64,000 bases of DNA. Source: Stenocarpella maydis. Its lineage: Eukaryota; Ascomycota; Sordariomycetes; Diaporthales; Diaporthaceae. Each line of letters starts with the position of its first letter. Within the stretch, counting starts at the first letter, position 1. Positions 21,705 to 37,438 of the stretch are shown here, one piece after another. A model generated the notes under the pieces. That model worked only from the letters and a program-made list of their open reading frames with translations, was not told the origin of the DNA and made no database searches. The stretch spans positions 214,783-278,782 of the forward strand of contig NQMI01000043.1 of assembly GCA_002270565.1 (NCBI GenBank). Direction: 5' to 3'. Made by a program: the position numbers and the translations under genes.

Positions 21705-23610
21705 CTATTTGCGTCGAGATATCCTCACCCATGGGCGGTAGGATTTCTCGGAGCCCTTGACCGTTGTCATGGTCACAGTTGCTCCAGGAACATCCATTTT
21801 GGTGTTTGGACCTACCTTTCCGCATGAAATGTAGATGCCCTCCGAACTACATGCCCCAAAGTGATCTAAAAAGAGCTGTTCAGTGGAATCCGAATCAACT
21901 TTTCGGCCAGGAATCTGGATGTTTTGGTCAATATCTCTCATATGCATGTCGCCGCACCCGAACCTCACTGGAGGGTATTCCAGTATTTTCTTGAGACCTC
22001 GATGTTTTTTTGGAGGTAATTGTTTCGAGTCTCTTTCCACGAAGAACTGCACGAAGTCCCCCGGTGGCGCGATGGCATCTTTCGCATCCTCTTCGCCTTT
22101 AAAGGATCTCATAAATCTGTCCAGCTCATCCCCCTCGGATTGAGGTGTGTGACTGGTCTTAGGATCCAGGGATAAAAGACTGGCTTTGGAGCCCCATTCG
22201 CCGCCCCCGCCCACTACGAGAATCAACAAAACCAGTCAGATATTAGATTCCAAACTACGTTTACCGTAGCTAACGCTCCCTTTTTTTTTGTGGGGGGGTG
22301 TTGTCACATGACGATCATGCTCAAGTCTTGTAGACGGGAATGATCTGACTTACAGATTTTATGCAGGCGTGCACCCTTGAAGAAGGCTTGCCGGAGCACA
22401 GTCTCGCGCTCCCATGCCAGACGCTCCGTGTCAGTGGACATTTCAAAGGCCAGCTTTCCAATAGCCGTACCCAAGTACCGAGCTTTTATCGCGTAATAAA
22501 ACCTGGCCATGTCTTCTCGAGGAAGAAACATGTGTCTGGGGTAGATCATGGCCCACACGCCGATCGCCCCAGAAACAGGTGGCGAGTAGGAAAGGGCACG
22601 GCGAGCCTCTATCAAGCGAGTGATGTTGCTCTGCAGCTCCATGGAGGCAGGGCACAGCTTCCCGTCGACTTCGATCTTCGCGATGATATTTCCCAAGCCC
22701 TCCAGGATCCTGCGCGGGTGCGTTACGGGCACCAAGGGGGCCTTCATGTCGACCTGGTCAAACATAACAGTCGCCGGAAGGTCAATTACCTGGTTTTGTT
22801 TCTCGGCGCTTCTGACCATCTCGACTTGTGTTTCGGTGAGGCCTGCTGCAAGCCGCCACTCGGATGCCAGTAGAGTTGATCTCATTCCATTGGAAAAGAG
22901 TGTGTTCGCAAGTGGTAGCTCGACTGTTATCCTGCCGTCCTTAGCAGTCATCTTCCTCGGGAGCAGTATAGAAAGACTCGACGGTATTTCTGGGTCCCCA
23001 ACTGGGTGCGAAAGCGGTACCGCGGCATCTCCTGTTGGGATGCGGTTCCACAGGCCGGGGAGAAGATTATCCAGTCGACCAAGATGGATTGAGAGGCCCT
23101 CCTGTAGTTCACGGCCAGGTGGCCGAGCACAGAGCCCGTCGACAACGGCAGCCAGCAGGTGAAATCTCACGCCTTGTTCAAATTGCCCATGGAGTATGCG
23201 CGCCAGAGCCGCAGTAAAATCCCTCTCGGTTAACCACGAGGCGTGCCTGGGACTAGCGAGGACAACAGCTGCGCGCGCTGGCTCGCCTGGCTTGGGGGGC
23301 TGGACCGATAATCTGCTGCGAATTGTACTCAGAACCGACAACTGCGAGCGTAATCAGCGTCCATCCTGCAGAATGAGCTGGGCGACCTGTTTTGGCCGTT
23401 GCTGAATGTCAATACCTTGGTAGAACTCGGGTGGGTGAACACTGTCAGCCTATTTGAAGGTCTCTGGTTTCTTGGCAGTCCACGGGTCAGAGGAGAAAAT
23501 GCGGCACTACTCTGGGCTCTGATGCCGGCTTTCACGATTCTGGTGGAAGTGGACTTGGATAGCCCCGTTATTCGCACGCGAAACGTAGTTGAGGCCGCCA
23601 CCGTCCGCAT
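21705..23610 (-). CDS. Unrecognised conserved-looking fungal protein, possible mitochondrial targeting
   Basis: Exons 23610-23416, 23341-22354 and 22213-21705 close in phase and give 563 residues. The N-terminus (MRTVAASTTFRVRITGLSKS, then TRIVKAGIRAQ) is rich in Arg, Ser and Thr with no acidic residue for over 50 positions, like a mitochondrial presequence. The last intron falls exactly in RLHKI/LGGGGEWGSKASLLSLD, a strikingly conserved-looking glycine motif, which supports that junction. The first intron (23415-23342) has donor GTATTG and a good CTGAT branch, but a second frame through it is also open for about 28 codons, so the junction is uncertain. I cannot name the family. It diverges from VAS1. 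Confidence 0.6.
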
Positions 23611-24003
23611 GGTGGCGAGAACCCGCGTATGGCTGCAAGTCTATTGGCCTGGCAGGAGGAAAATATTAGGCTGTTCCATTTGTTATTGGAGGCTGACATG
23701 CGCACACCGGTGATGAGGTCTAGTCAAGCGTCGTCTCTTGGATGCCAAAATAAATTCATATGTGACACAACAGACTGTGAGGTGTGAGGAATGAGTCAGG
23801 GTTTAACCCCTGGAACAGTAACCCCCCCTCCATTCCCATACCCAATTTCAGTAGAGCTACCCCTCCATCTTCCCATCTAATAAAATGCAGGTCGCGTTTT
23901 GAGGTCCCAATTACCTGTGAGTCAAGGAATTTCAGACTGGTTCAACAACCGGCCTGACTCACCTATTCCCTCTCGCAAAACAGTACATCAAGTCGACATC
24001 GCC
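23611..24003. promoter_or_regulatory. Divergent promoter and 5' leader of VAS1 with a short uORF
   Basis: Shared upstream region of the 23.6 kb gene and VAS1. A five-codon uORF (ATG at 23885, stop ending 23902) precedes VAS1. GTGAGT at 23917, CTGAC near 23960 and CAG ending 23983 could define a 67 nt 5'-UTR intron. Confidence 0.5.
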
Positions 24004-24087
24004 ACGCTGTCGCGCCCAATTCTTCGTGCACTTCTGGTGCACTCGTCAGTACTGCGACGATATCCTGCGAACATTCCCCGTGCTACA
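24004..24087 (+). other. AUG-less in-frame extension of VAS1 resembling a mitochondrial presequence
   Basis: The frame of VAS1 is open upstream of its first ATG to 23884 with no in-frame ATG. From an ACG at 24004 (context GCCACGC, followed by CTG at 24007) it encodes 28 residues with five Arg, no Asp or Glu and alternating hydrophobic residues ([20 protein letters not shown]). That composition is typical of a matrix-targeting presequence. Fungi usually make cytosolic and mitochondrial ValRS from one gene by two starts. A non-AUG start (ACG or CTG) is my inference, by analogy with yeast ALA1 and GRS1. Confidence 0.6.
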
Positions 24088-27000
24088 ATGGCTACCAACT
24101 CGGGCCGCGGCAACCCGTAAGTCTGCACCACACATCCTGCCTATACCCTCGACACCAAACCCCTTCCTACGGCTGGCTGGCTGGCTGGCTGGCCGTCCGG
24201 CTGCAAGTTGCATGCGCATACAGGTTTGCTTACTGCGCTGATGTTCTCCTATCCTGCAGCATTGCCACCTCCGACGGCCCCAAGGTCGACAACCAGGCCC
24301 CTCCTCCCGTCTCAGAAGATGCGAAGGCTACTATTCAGGCGACACCTTCCAGCGGGGACGCGGGAACTCATGATGCCGGCAAAGACGCCGGTGCAGCGTC
24401 GACCGAGGGCACAGGCAAGGTGAAGTCAGCAAAGGAGCTCGAGAAGGAACGCAAGAAGGCGGAAAAGCTCGCAAAATTCCAGGCCAAGAATGCCGCCAAA
24501 CAAGCAGCGCCCGCTGAAGCTCCCAGCAAGCCAAAAGAGAAGAAGGTCAAGGCTGCCGAGGAGGCCATGCCGGCATTTGTTGAGGACACGCCTCGTGGAC
24601 AGAAGAAGCGGCTCAAGTCCTTGGACGATCCTCACTACAAGGCCTACAACCCTGTTGCTGTTGAGAGTGCATGGTACGAATGGTGGGAGAAGGAGGGTTT
24701 CTTCAAGCCCGAGTTCACTGAGACGGGCGATGTCAAGCCCAAGGGTGCCTTCACCATCGTCATACCTCCCCCGAACTGCACCGGCAGCTTGCACATGGGT
24801 CACGCCCTTGGCAACAGTCTGGAAGATATCATGAGCAGATGGCAGCGGATGCTTGGCAAGACCACCCTGTTTCTTCCTGGCTGTGATCACGCCGGTATCG
24901 CAACTCAGAGCGTTGTAGAGAAGATGCTCTGGAGGAGGAAACAACAGACTCGCCATGACCTTGGCAGAGAAAAGTTCCTTGACCTCGTCTGGGAATGGAA
25001 GCAGGAGTACCACGACAAGATCAACAATGCGGAGCGGAAAATGGGCATCTCGGTGGATTGGTCAAGAGAGGCCTTCACCATGGACAAGAACTTGTCCGCA
25101 GCCGTTGCTGAGAACTTTGTGCGTCTGCACGAGGAGGGCATAATCTACAGGGCTAATCGACTTGTCAACTGGGACTGCACCTTGACCACCGCCTTGTCAA
25201 ACCTGGAGGTTGACCAGAAGGAGCTCGCTGGCAGGACTCTGCTGGATGTGCCAGGTTATGACAAGAAGGTCGAGTTTGGGTAAGCCAGCCTCCCACAGTC
25301 TCACCGTTACGCAGGATATCCAGCTGACTCGGCCGGCCCAGTGTCATTGTTCATTTCAAGTATCCCATTGAGGGTTCAGATGAAACGATAGAGGTGGCTA
25401 CGACCCGTATCGAGACGATGCTGGGAGATACTGGTATCGCCGTGAACCCCAAGGACAGCCGATATACCAAATTCGTCGGAAAGTTCGCCACTCACCCCTT
25501 CATCGAGGGTCGGCGACTGCCCATTGTCGCTGATGAGTATGTCGACATCGAATTCGGCACTGGAGCTGTCAAGTTGACACCGGGTCATGACCCTAACGAT
25601 TTCAACCTGGGCAAGACGCACAACTTGGAATTCATCAATATCTTCACCGATGATGGCCTTCTCAACGAGAATGCTGGCCCATTCGCTGGCAAAAAGCGGT
25701 TCGATGTCCGGTACTCGATCCAGGATGCCCTGAAGGAGAAGGGGCTGTATGTCGACAAGAAGGACAATCCGATGAAGGTGCCTCTGTCTGAGCGGTCAAA
25801 GGATGTCATCGAGCCAATCATGAAGCCCCAATGGTGGATGTCCATGCGAACCATGGCTGATGAGGCCGTCAAATGTGTGCAGAACAACGAGATCAAGATC
25901 CGCCCGGAATCAGCAGAGAAGAGCTTCTACAGGTGGATGGAGAACATCCAGGACTGGTGCATATCCAGACAGCTCTGGTGGGGACATCAATGCCCCGTCT
26001 GGTTTGCTAAGGTCGAGGGTGAAGAACAGGACACCTCGAACAACGACAGATGGTTCAGCGGAAGGACACAGGACGAGGCAGAAGCCAAGGCCAAGAAGGT
26101 CCTGGCTGGCAAGAAGTATACGCTTGAGCGCGATCCCGACGTCTTGGACACCTGGTTTAGCAGCGGTCTGTGGCCCTTCTCGACACTGGGCTGGCCGAAT
26201 ACCGAAGCAGAAGACTTCAAGAAGCTGTATCCGACGTCTATCCTTGAGACTGGCTGGGACATTCTTTTCTTCTGGGTGGCTAGGATGATCATGCTTGGCA
26301 AGAAGGTTACAGGAGATGTGCCTTTCAGGGAGGTTTACTGTCACAGCTTGATCCGTGATAGTGATGGCCGAAAGATGAGCAAGAGCCTGGGCAACGTCAT
26401 CGATCCGCTTGACGTTATCAGTGGCATTGATCTCGAGTCCCTCCACGCCAAGCTTCTCACTGGTAACCTCGCTCCTACCGAGGTGAAGAAGGCCACCGCC
26501 TATCAGAAGAAGGCTTTCCCTAAAGGCATACCCGAGTGAGTTCAACATGCCCCTGACCACCCTCCCAAAGTATGATACTGACTAGAAAACAGATGCGGCG
26601 CAGACGCCCTAAGGATGTGCCTAGCTGCTTACACAACCGGTGGCGGCGACATCAACTTTGACGTGCAAGTCATGCAGATGTACCGACGATTCGCCAACAA
26701 GATGTACCAAGCAACCAAGTACGTCATCGGCAAGATCAACACCGTCGAGGGTTTCGTTCCCGCGAAGACAAGGGCGCTGCAGGGCAAAGAGTCTCTATCC
26801 GAGCTTTGGATCTTGAGCAAGATGAACGCAGCAGCAAAGACTATCAACGAAGCCCTGGAGGAGCGTGAGTTCATGAAGGCTGCCAACGCGGTGTACCACT
26901 ACATTTACGCCAACCTCTGCGATGTTTACATCGAGAACTCGAAAGGCTTGATTCAGGATGGCACGCAGGAACAGGCCGAGTCCGCTCTTCAAACCCTGTA

Positions 27001-27652
27001 CTCTGCTCTGGAGGCTGGCCTGCTGTTGATACACCCTTTCATGCCCTTCGTGACAGAGGAGCTGTGGCAACGCCTGCCCAGGCGCCCCGACGACAAGACC
27101 AAGTCTGTCATGCTTGCCGAGTACCCGGTCCACCAGCCAGAGCTGGACCAGCCAGCCGCCGAGAAGGCTTACGAGCTGGTCCTGAACAGCTCCAGCGGTA
27201 TCCGCTCCCTCATGTCGGAGAACGCGCTCAAGGAGGACGCACAGATCTTCATCCAAACGTACGACGCTGAGTCCCACAAGATCGCCACCGAGCAGGTTGG
27301 TAGCATCAAGTCGCTCTCGGGCAAGGGCATCGGCTCCATCACCATCGTCGGGTCCGACGAGCCCCGCCCCGCCGGCTGTGTCGCTTATCCCATCGGCGCA
27401 AGCGCGGCCGTCTTCCTGCACATCAAGGGCCGGGTGGACCTGGAAGAGGCCATCCAGAGCGCGGCCAAGAAGCTGGAGAGGAAGAAGGGCGACGCCGACA
27501 AGCAGCGCAAGCTGGTCAACGACCCGGCTTATGTCGAGAAGGTGGCCGTTGCGACGCAGGAGGCGGACAGGCAGAAGTTGAAGGATATGGAGGGTGAGCT
27601 AAAGGGCTTCGAAGCCACGATTGAGCAGCTCAAGCAGTTGAAGCTGGAGTGA
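24088..27652 (+). CDS. VAS1: Valyl-tRNA synthetase
   Basis: Class I aminoacyl-tRNA synthetase that charges tRNA-Val. Exons 24088-24116, 24260-25279, 25342-26535 and 26593-27652 close in phase and give 1100 residues, the fungal ValRS size. A lysine-rich coiled N-terminal extension ([20 protein letters not shown]) precedes the core. The HIGH motif is in [16 protein letters not shown]. The editing domain follows ([17 protein letters not shown], then [15 protein letters not shown]). The signature KMSKS is in [27 protein letters not shown] tryptophan block and the C-terminal anticodon-binding domain with a terminal coiled coil ([20 protein letters not shown]) complete it. Intron 1 contains a CTGG microsatellite. 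See the AUG-less extension at 24004-24087 for a possible mitochondrial form. Confidence 0.97.
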
Positions 27653-29617
27653 AGATGACATGTGGCGGATACGGTTTCGGCATCCTCCGATTTCGATGAA
27701 GGCGAGGGTATTATGAAACGCTGCTAGAGTTTTGTGGGCCTATTTTCAAGTTTAAAGGCATTTATGTTTGCTGGCCTCGGCCAAGTGTTTCCAATTGTGC
27801 TGGACTAATAGGTCACGATCGCGTAGTCATTCTGGGTCGTATACAAGTTAGAACTTGACACCATCCCGTCATCACTCTGAGGGCCGGAATCCTTCTGCGC
27901 CAGAAAGAGCCCCCATCCACTTTGGAACAGGACGATACAGATCCTTTCGGTCCGGCCCGCAGAACCTCTTGAACATCCACTCCTGCCAAAAGTCAAAGCC
28001 TCCAAGGAAAGGGAAGCCATCAGTTTGTCGCGCTGCGTCCCCAGATTTCTGTGTCGCGGGAGCCATGGTACGTCTTCAGGTTGCGGCTCAGATGGAGTCC
28101 TGGGGTAAATGGCTTGCTAATTTATGGTGCATCTGACCCTTGGTGAATGGTTGGTTCCAAAGTTGCCAAAGCGATGAGATGACATTACTTTATGCAGTAG
28201 ATGCGCACTTGTAGCGTCTGGCTTCTTGACCACCTCTACGGTAACCCTCTTCGTTAGCCTCACTAGAAATCAGAAGACTCGATACATGGGTCTCTCATCG
28301 AGCGAAGTGCCTGGGAGAAGCCGGTGTCTGTGGAGCAAAATAGGCAACAGCTGCAAGGAGTAGAGCCTGGGCTTGAGAAACATGATGTTCAACGTCTCGT
28401 GTTAGACAGCTGCGGGGACTCGTTATAAAACCAGACTGTGCGTAAGGGCTTCTGTCAATATTAGCTTATACCATGAAGGGACACTGCCCGTATGGGTATG
28501 GACCTGTCACCATGTGCACATAGTGTGGACAGGGCAAACGTCAGCTGCCCTTCCTACAGTCCGTAAAATGAATTTGGTCTCTGGTCGTATCGTCTCGTAA
28601 ATCAATGGCGCTCTTTTGTACACATTTTAGTAGAACATTATATACTCGTACAGATATCATGCCCTTCTGACGCTTGAGAGACCTCGCTCGAGGTAGCTGG
28701 TCTGGGGCAGAGCAGTGCTTCTCTCGAAGTATCGACTCCCTGATCCAATCCACGGTGCTCAGATGCTGTTCATGATCCTCGCGGGGTATGCGCTAGCGGC
28801 ATCATACAATACGTACGAAGAGGAAGACCAGCACAGAGTCGGCCCTCCCTTGGTTGTTCACCACTATGCCGGGACCTGGAAGAACGAGTATGGCGGAGAG
28901 GTGGAAGACCAGGGCCAATCTCCGTGACAAGTGAGTAGCCACTAGTATATACTATGCAGATGCGGCGCGCGATCCTGTGTGAGAATAATATACCCCAATT
29001 TTATGCAACTTATCCCTTCGGGCTGTTGGAGTGGTATTTCCTCTGAACACCGGGTCGGTCTTCTGGTTTGCCCTGCGAATGTACGCGTACATAATAATTG
29101 CCGGAACCGTTCCTCCCCGCTCTGCAATAACTGCGTCAGGTGCTCTCTCAAGATGTTGTTGTTCGGCCCTCCTCGAGCAGGAGGCGGGGGAGTTGCTCAG
29201 GGAGAGTTTCTCAGATCGCTGCGGGTGACCGCGATGCGGAATGACTCAAGCAACGCGATCCAAGAAATCTACCAAGGCATAATTCCTACAAGTGGCTCAC
29301 TAGGCCATCACTTTAACAAGTAGCAATTCACGCAACATCTTTTTTGGCAGGATGGCCGTTGACATTATGTGCCATCGATATTGACTCTGTCTAAGAACAT
29401 ATACATATGTTATTGTGGCCACCGCACCCCCGCCATGATGGGGCAGAGAGCGGCCGCACGAGACCTGTTCACTTCCGGACAATAGTAAGCCTTGGCGGTC
29501 TTCAGCCGCGGCTTAATATATACATCATGGCCTCTTTCTCAACGTCAAATTTTAGTCAGAGCCCAGTCCAAGCCTCTCCAGCATCATCTTGTCTGGCTTC
29601 TGGCCGAAGTTCGCGAT
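27653..29617. other. Convergent intergenic region between VAS1 and the M1 aminopeptidase
   Basis: About 2 kb lying between two gene 3' ends. A 64-codon minus ORF from an ATG at 28066 (MAPATQKSGDAARQ, with an aromatic stretch GGFDFWQEWMFKRF) is the only frame with slightly protein-like composition; I give it little weight. I see no RNA gene. Confidence 0.5.
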
Positions 29618-32600
29618 CTACGCACCCCATCCATTCTGAGCCAGCCAGGTGGCCACATCAGAGCGGTCTCTGTCGAGCCACTGGATCTTGGACCTCACAC
29701 CATCCAGACTCTGGGCCAGAGATTGGTCATAGCCGCTGGTGTTCTTGTCCTTGAAGAACTTCTCGACCTCGGCCAGCTGCTCCGCCCTGGTGAAGCTCGA
29801 GGTCATGATCTGGACCATGGAGCCCAACATGGACAGAGCCGGGGGGAGGCGCTTGTAGAGCTCGTCCCAGTTCTCGGTCATCCACTTGAAGAGCGCATTA
29901 ATACCTTCGGGGTGGGTGCGCAACCCGCTCGTGGGAAGGTAGATATCCTGGTCTTTGATCTCACCGCTGAAGAGCAGGTCAAGGGTCTTTTGAATCAGTT
30001 CGGGCTGCTTGGCGCGGCCGAGGGAGCGGAGCGCCGTGTTGCGCTCGTCGCTGTTCGTAGAGTTACGATAGAAGTCGAGTATCTTCTCATACTGTGCACG
30101 GCATTAGTATGAAGCGTTCCCCACGTTTGAGGAAGCATAGACGTACCTCATCCTTGCCACCGTACTTCAAAGCCATGGCGTAAACACTACCACGGATGTT
30201 GGGGTGGATGGCACTCCTGTCCCCAGCCATGTACCTGTTGAACATGTCTTTTGCGGCGCTGATGATCTTCTCATCCCCAGACAAGCCAGCACTTCCAAAC
30301 AACAAAGCTTTGAACTGTTGCTCGACATGTCCGTCATTTTCGGAGAAGGTCCAGCCCTTCGCGTGAGCCTTGGAGCTGACTAGGTGCCGCTGGAAGTTCT
30401 CGAGCCCCTGTCTTACACTCTCGTTCTCGAAGATCCAGGCAGCCTGCACAGCGCTCAGACGGGCCACAATTTCACCCCAAACAACGAACTCCGTCTCGGT
30501 ATCAAAGCTCTTGAGCAGACTCAAAACACCAGAAGTCTTCTGGTAGCCTGACTGAGCAAGAGCTGCTGCATCGGAAATCATGCCTGCGCGATCCTCTACG
30601 CTCATGAGGCCCCTCTTGGCTGCGTCTCCGAGCTTTGCGAGGCGCTCAGGGGAGTAGGAGGTTCGGTAAGGGTTGGTATGGTCCGCATTCAGTTTGAAGA
30701 AGTCTGTGTTGGGGACGTAGAAGTCTTGTTCGCGCTGGTTGAGGATCAGAGCCCTGTTGACGCCGTCCTCGGTCCGAAGACCAAGGAGAACGGGATATAA
30801 GGTCTCGTCTTCCTCGGGCTTCACGTCGCCGGTTCGCAGGAATCGGTTCTGCTTAACATGTATCTTATCTGGGCCGCTCTCTGAGACGGTCACGACTGGG
30901 AACCCGATCTTCTTGGTCCATGTATCCATGACTTCCTCAACCTCCTTACCGCTGGCCTCGGCGAGAGAGGCCCAAAGATCACCAGTCTGCGTATTGCCGT
31001 ACGCGTGCTTCTTGAGGTACTTCCTCACGCCCTCGAGGAAGACATCCTCGCCGAGGTAAGTAGAAACCATGCGGAGCACGCATGAGCCCTTCATGTATGA
31101 AATCGCGTCGAAAATCTGGTTGATCTCGTCCGCCCGCTTGACAGGGACCTCAATGGGGTGACTGCTCCGAAGGGAGTCCAGAGACAGACCGCCCTGGAGG
31201 GTGTCTGTGACAAAGGTCTGCCACACTTTCCACTCGGGATAGAACTCGTTACAGCTGTACCAAGACGCCCAGGTGGCAAAACCCTCGTTGAGCCAGAGGC
31301 CCTCCCACCAATCCATGGTAACCAGATTGCCAAACCATTGGTGCGCAAGCTCGTGCTGCACGACCTCGGCAACTCGCTCCTTGGTAGCGGCACCGCTGGC
31401 CTTCTCGTCAAGGAGAAGGTCGACCACACGGTAGGTGACCAGTCCCCAGTTTTCCATGGCACCCTGCGCGAAATCAGGGATCGCGACCTGGTCCATCTTT
31501 GGGAGCGGGAACTCGATGCCGAATACTTTCTCGTAGAAGGCCAATGTCTTTGCCGCTAGGTTGAGAGAGAAACGGCCGTGCTCGATGTCCTGGCCCGGGG
31601 GCGCGTAGACACGAACGGGGACGCGGAAGTCGTTGGTTTCGATGTAGTTGAGCTCGCCAACAATGAAGGCGATCAGGTATGTCGACATGAGCGGGGACTT
31701 GTTGAACTTCACTGCCTTCTTGCCAGAGTCTAGGTCTGTCTCAGACGCGACATCCATGTTGCTCAAGCAAGTCAGGTTCTTATCGGCTACCAGGGTCACG
31801 GTGAACTCGGCCTTGAGTGAGGGCTCGTCGAAGCATGGGAAGGATCTCCTCGCGTCAGTGGGTTCCATCTGGGATGTGGCGAGGACGCCTTCAGTTCCGT
31901 CGGACTTCTTGTATGTCGAGCGGTAGAAGCCCGCCATCTTGTCGTTGAGCTGGCCGGTGAACTTTATCTCCACCTGGGCCTTGCTGCCCTTGAGTATGGC
32001 ATCGGAAAAGTCGAACTTGGAAACTTGGGTCTTCTCGTCATACGAGACCTCGGGCGCGGAGCTTCAATGACCAGTAAGTGCTGGTTCGTTGCGCAAACAA
32101 GGGCACAAGAACTAGGGGCGATGGGGAGGCTGCTTAGCCATACCTGACGACATTGCCACCCGATGAGATCTTGACGGAGTGGATGTCAAGCTCGAGAGTA
32201 TGCAGGGAGATGGACTTTGAGTCCTCGGCAACATCCAGGTCTATCACGACCGTGCCATCGAAGGTAAAGTTGGTGAAGTTGGGCTCCAGAGTCAGGTCAT
32301 AGTGCCTAGGAACGACGTTGGTGGGGAGGAGCTCCCTGCCGCTCACGTTGAGCGAGCTCGAGGACTCGGGGGCGCCGGCGTGCCTGCACATGTTGTTTCT
32401 CCTGAACGAGCAGTGGCGGATCTGAGGCCGGCTACGAGAAGGGATTCTCCGGGCGCGGGGCAGTGGAAAGTGGTCTGGAGTCGAAGTCTTGATTATGGAG
32501 TACAGCCTCTTGCTGAGGGTTGGAGGGGTAACAGCTCTGGGCAGGCTGGAGTTAGTGACGTTTCAAGGCCAGGATGGGACGAAAATGTGGGTAAAAACGA

Positions 32601-32889
32601 GGGCCCTTCCGCAGTACCTAGTCAAGGGACCTCGGCTCCTCTGGTCGTTTCCAATTGAAGGCTATTTTACGTTTTGAGCAGACACATGGGTGAAGAGGGG
32701 CAAGGTCGAGGTCGAGTGAGGGGGGAATCAAGAAGACACGTACGATGGTCTAAAAGGGTATGGCGGCTGCAGCGTCCCGCGCAACCTGGATGACAACAAC
32801 AGAATGGACGAGGCGCTTGCGGATCTCGAAGCCAGAAGTTTCTGCGAGGCGGCGGCTGATCTCAGTGATGAGGAAAGAGCTAGAGACAT
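29618..32889 (-). CDS. APE2: M1-family metallo-aminopeptidase (APE2/AAP1 type) with presequence exon
   Basis: Zinc aminopeptidase that trims N-terminal residues from peptides. Exons 32889-32744, 32536-32144, 32061-30147 and 30091-29618 close in phase (975 residues). The catalytic core is intact: GAMENWG exopeptidase motif, HELAHQW zinc site and the downstream NEGFATW glutamate. The ERAP1-like helical C-domain ends in DVATWLAQNGWGA. The first exon and start of the second give a Ser/Arg/Leu-rich N-terminus with no acidic residue for over 50 positions (MSLALSSSLRSAAASQKLLA, then SKRLYSIIKTS), suggesting mitochondrial or secretory targeting. The second in-frame ATG (32391, MCRHAGAPESS) lies just before the enzyme proper (LLPTNVVPRHYDLTLEP) and could start a cytosolic form. 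The donor GTACGT and the CACTAAC branch support intron 1. Confidence 0.93.
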
Positions 32890-36781
<3,892 letters not shown>

Positions 36782-37438
36782 GCTGGCTGCGGCGAGGCAT
36801 GACCAGAGCGCGATGGCGGCGGTTTAGAGCAACTGAGATATCCCATTGAGCGTCGACATATTGGACGAGGACGCATTAGTGCTAGTTATGAGAACCTAGC
36901 TCGATCATCTGCAGGATAACCAGCCTGTATTCTATGACCTGAGACGACCGAAAGAAAAGAAAAAAAGTTATGACGAAAATACTCAAAAGACGTTCACGTG
37001 GCAATTGCAAGACTGAGTGATCATGGAATGTGATGTTCCTGCAGGTTGTGCTGCAGGTTGTTCTGTAGAGCGCCTCGTTGAATCAGTCCCGTCTCCCTTA
37101 CGTAACCGCAGACTGGTCTCGACTTTCCGACCAAAGAAGCTATTGGGGATGGCTTTTCTCTCTCAGACCTGTTTCCAGGGCAACGGCTACCTCCCACATA
37201 CTAGGTGCCCAAGTAACAGCATCCCTGTCCGAATCAACATCAACAAATTAATGAAAGCACAGTCGGTGCCCTGTTTATCTTAGCTTGTGACGCTCACACA
37301 ACCCCCGAAACTCGCCCAAGCCAGGTCCAACCTAGATTTCCTACACATTCCAGAAACCAGAACAGGATTCTTTTACCTCACTCGAACGGACATTAGTTTA
37401 ATCAGCGTAAAGGCTCGGCGTGGAGCATCAGCAGCACG
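36782..37438. other. Intergenic, enolase 3' flank and BUB1 promoter
   Basis: About 660 bp between two plus-strand genes. Nothing beyond 3'-UTR-like AT/A-rich DNA near 36955 and unassigned promoter sequence. Confidence 0.5.

Noticed and set aside
27872..28066. 64-codon minus ORF with an aromatic stretch
   Set aside because: Has an ATG but no recognised family and no supporting signals; mentioned in the intergenic entry only.
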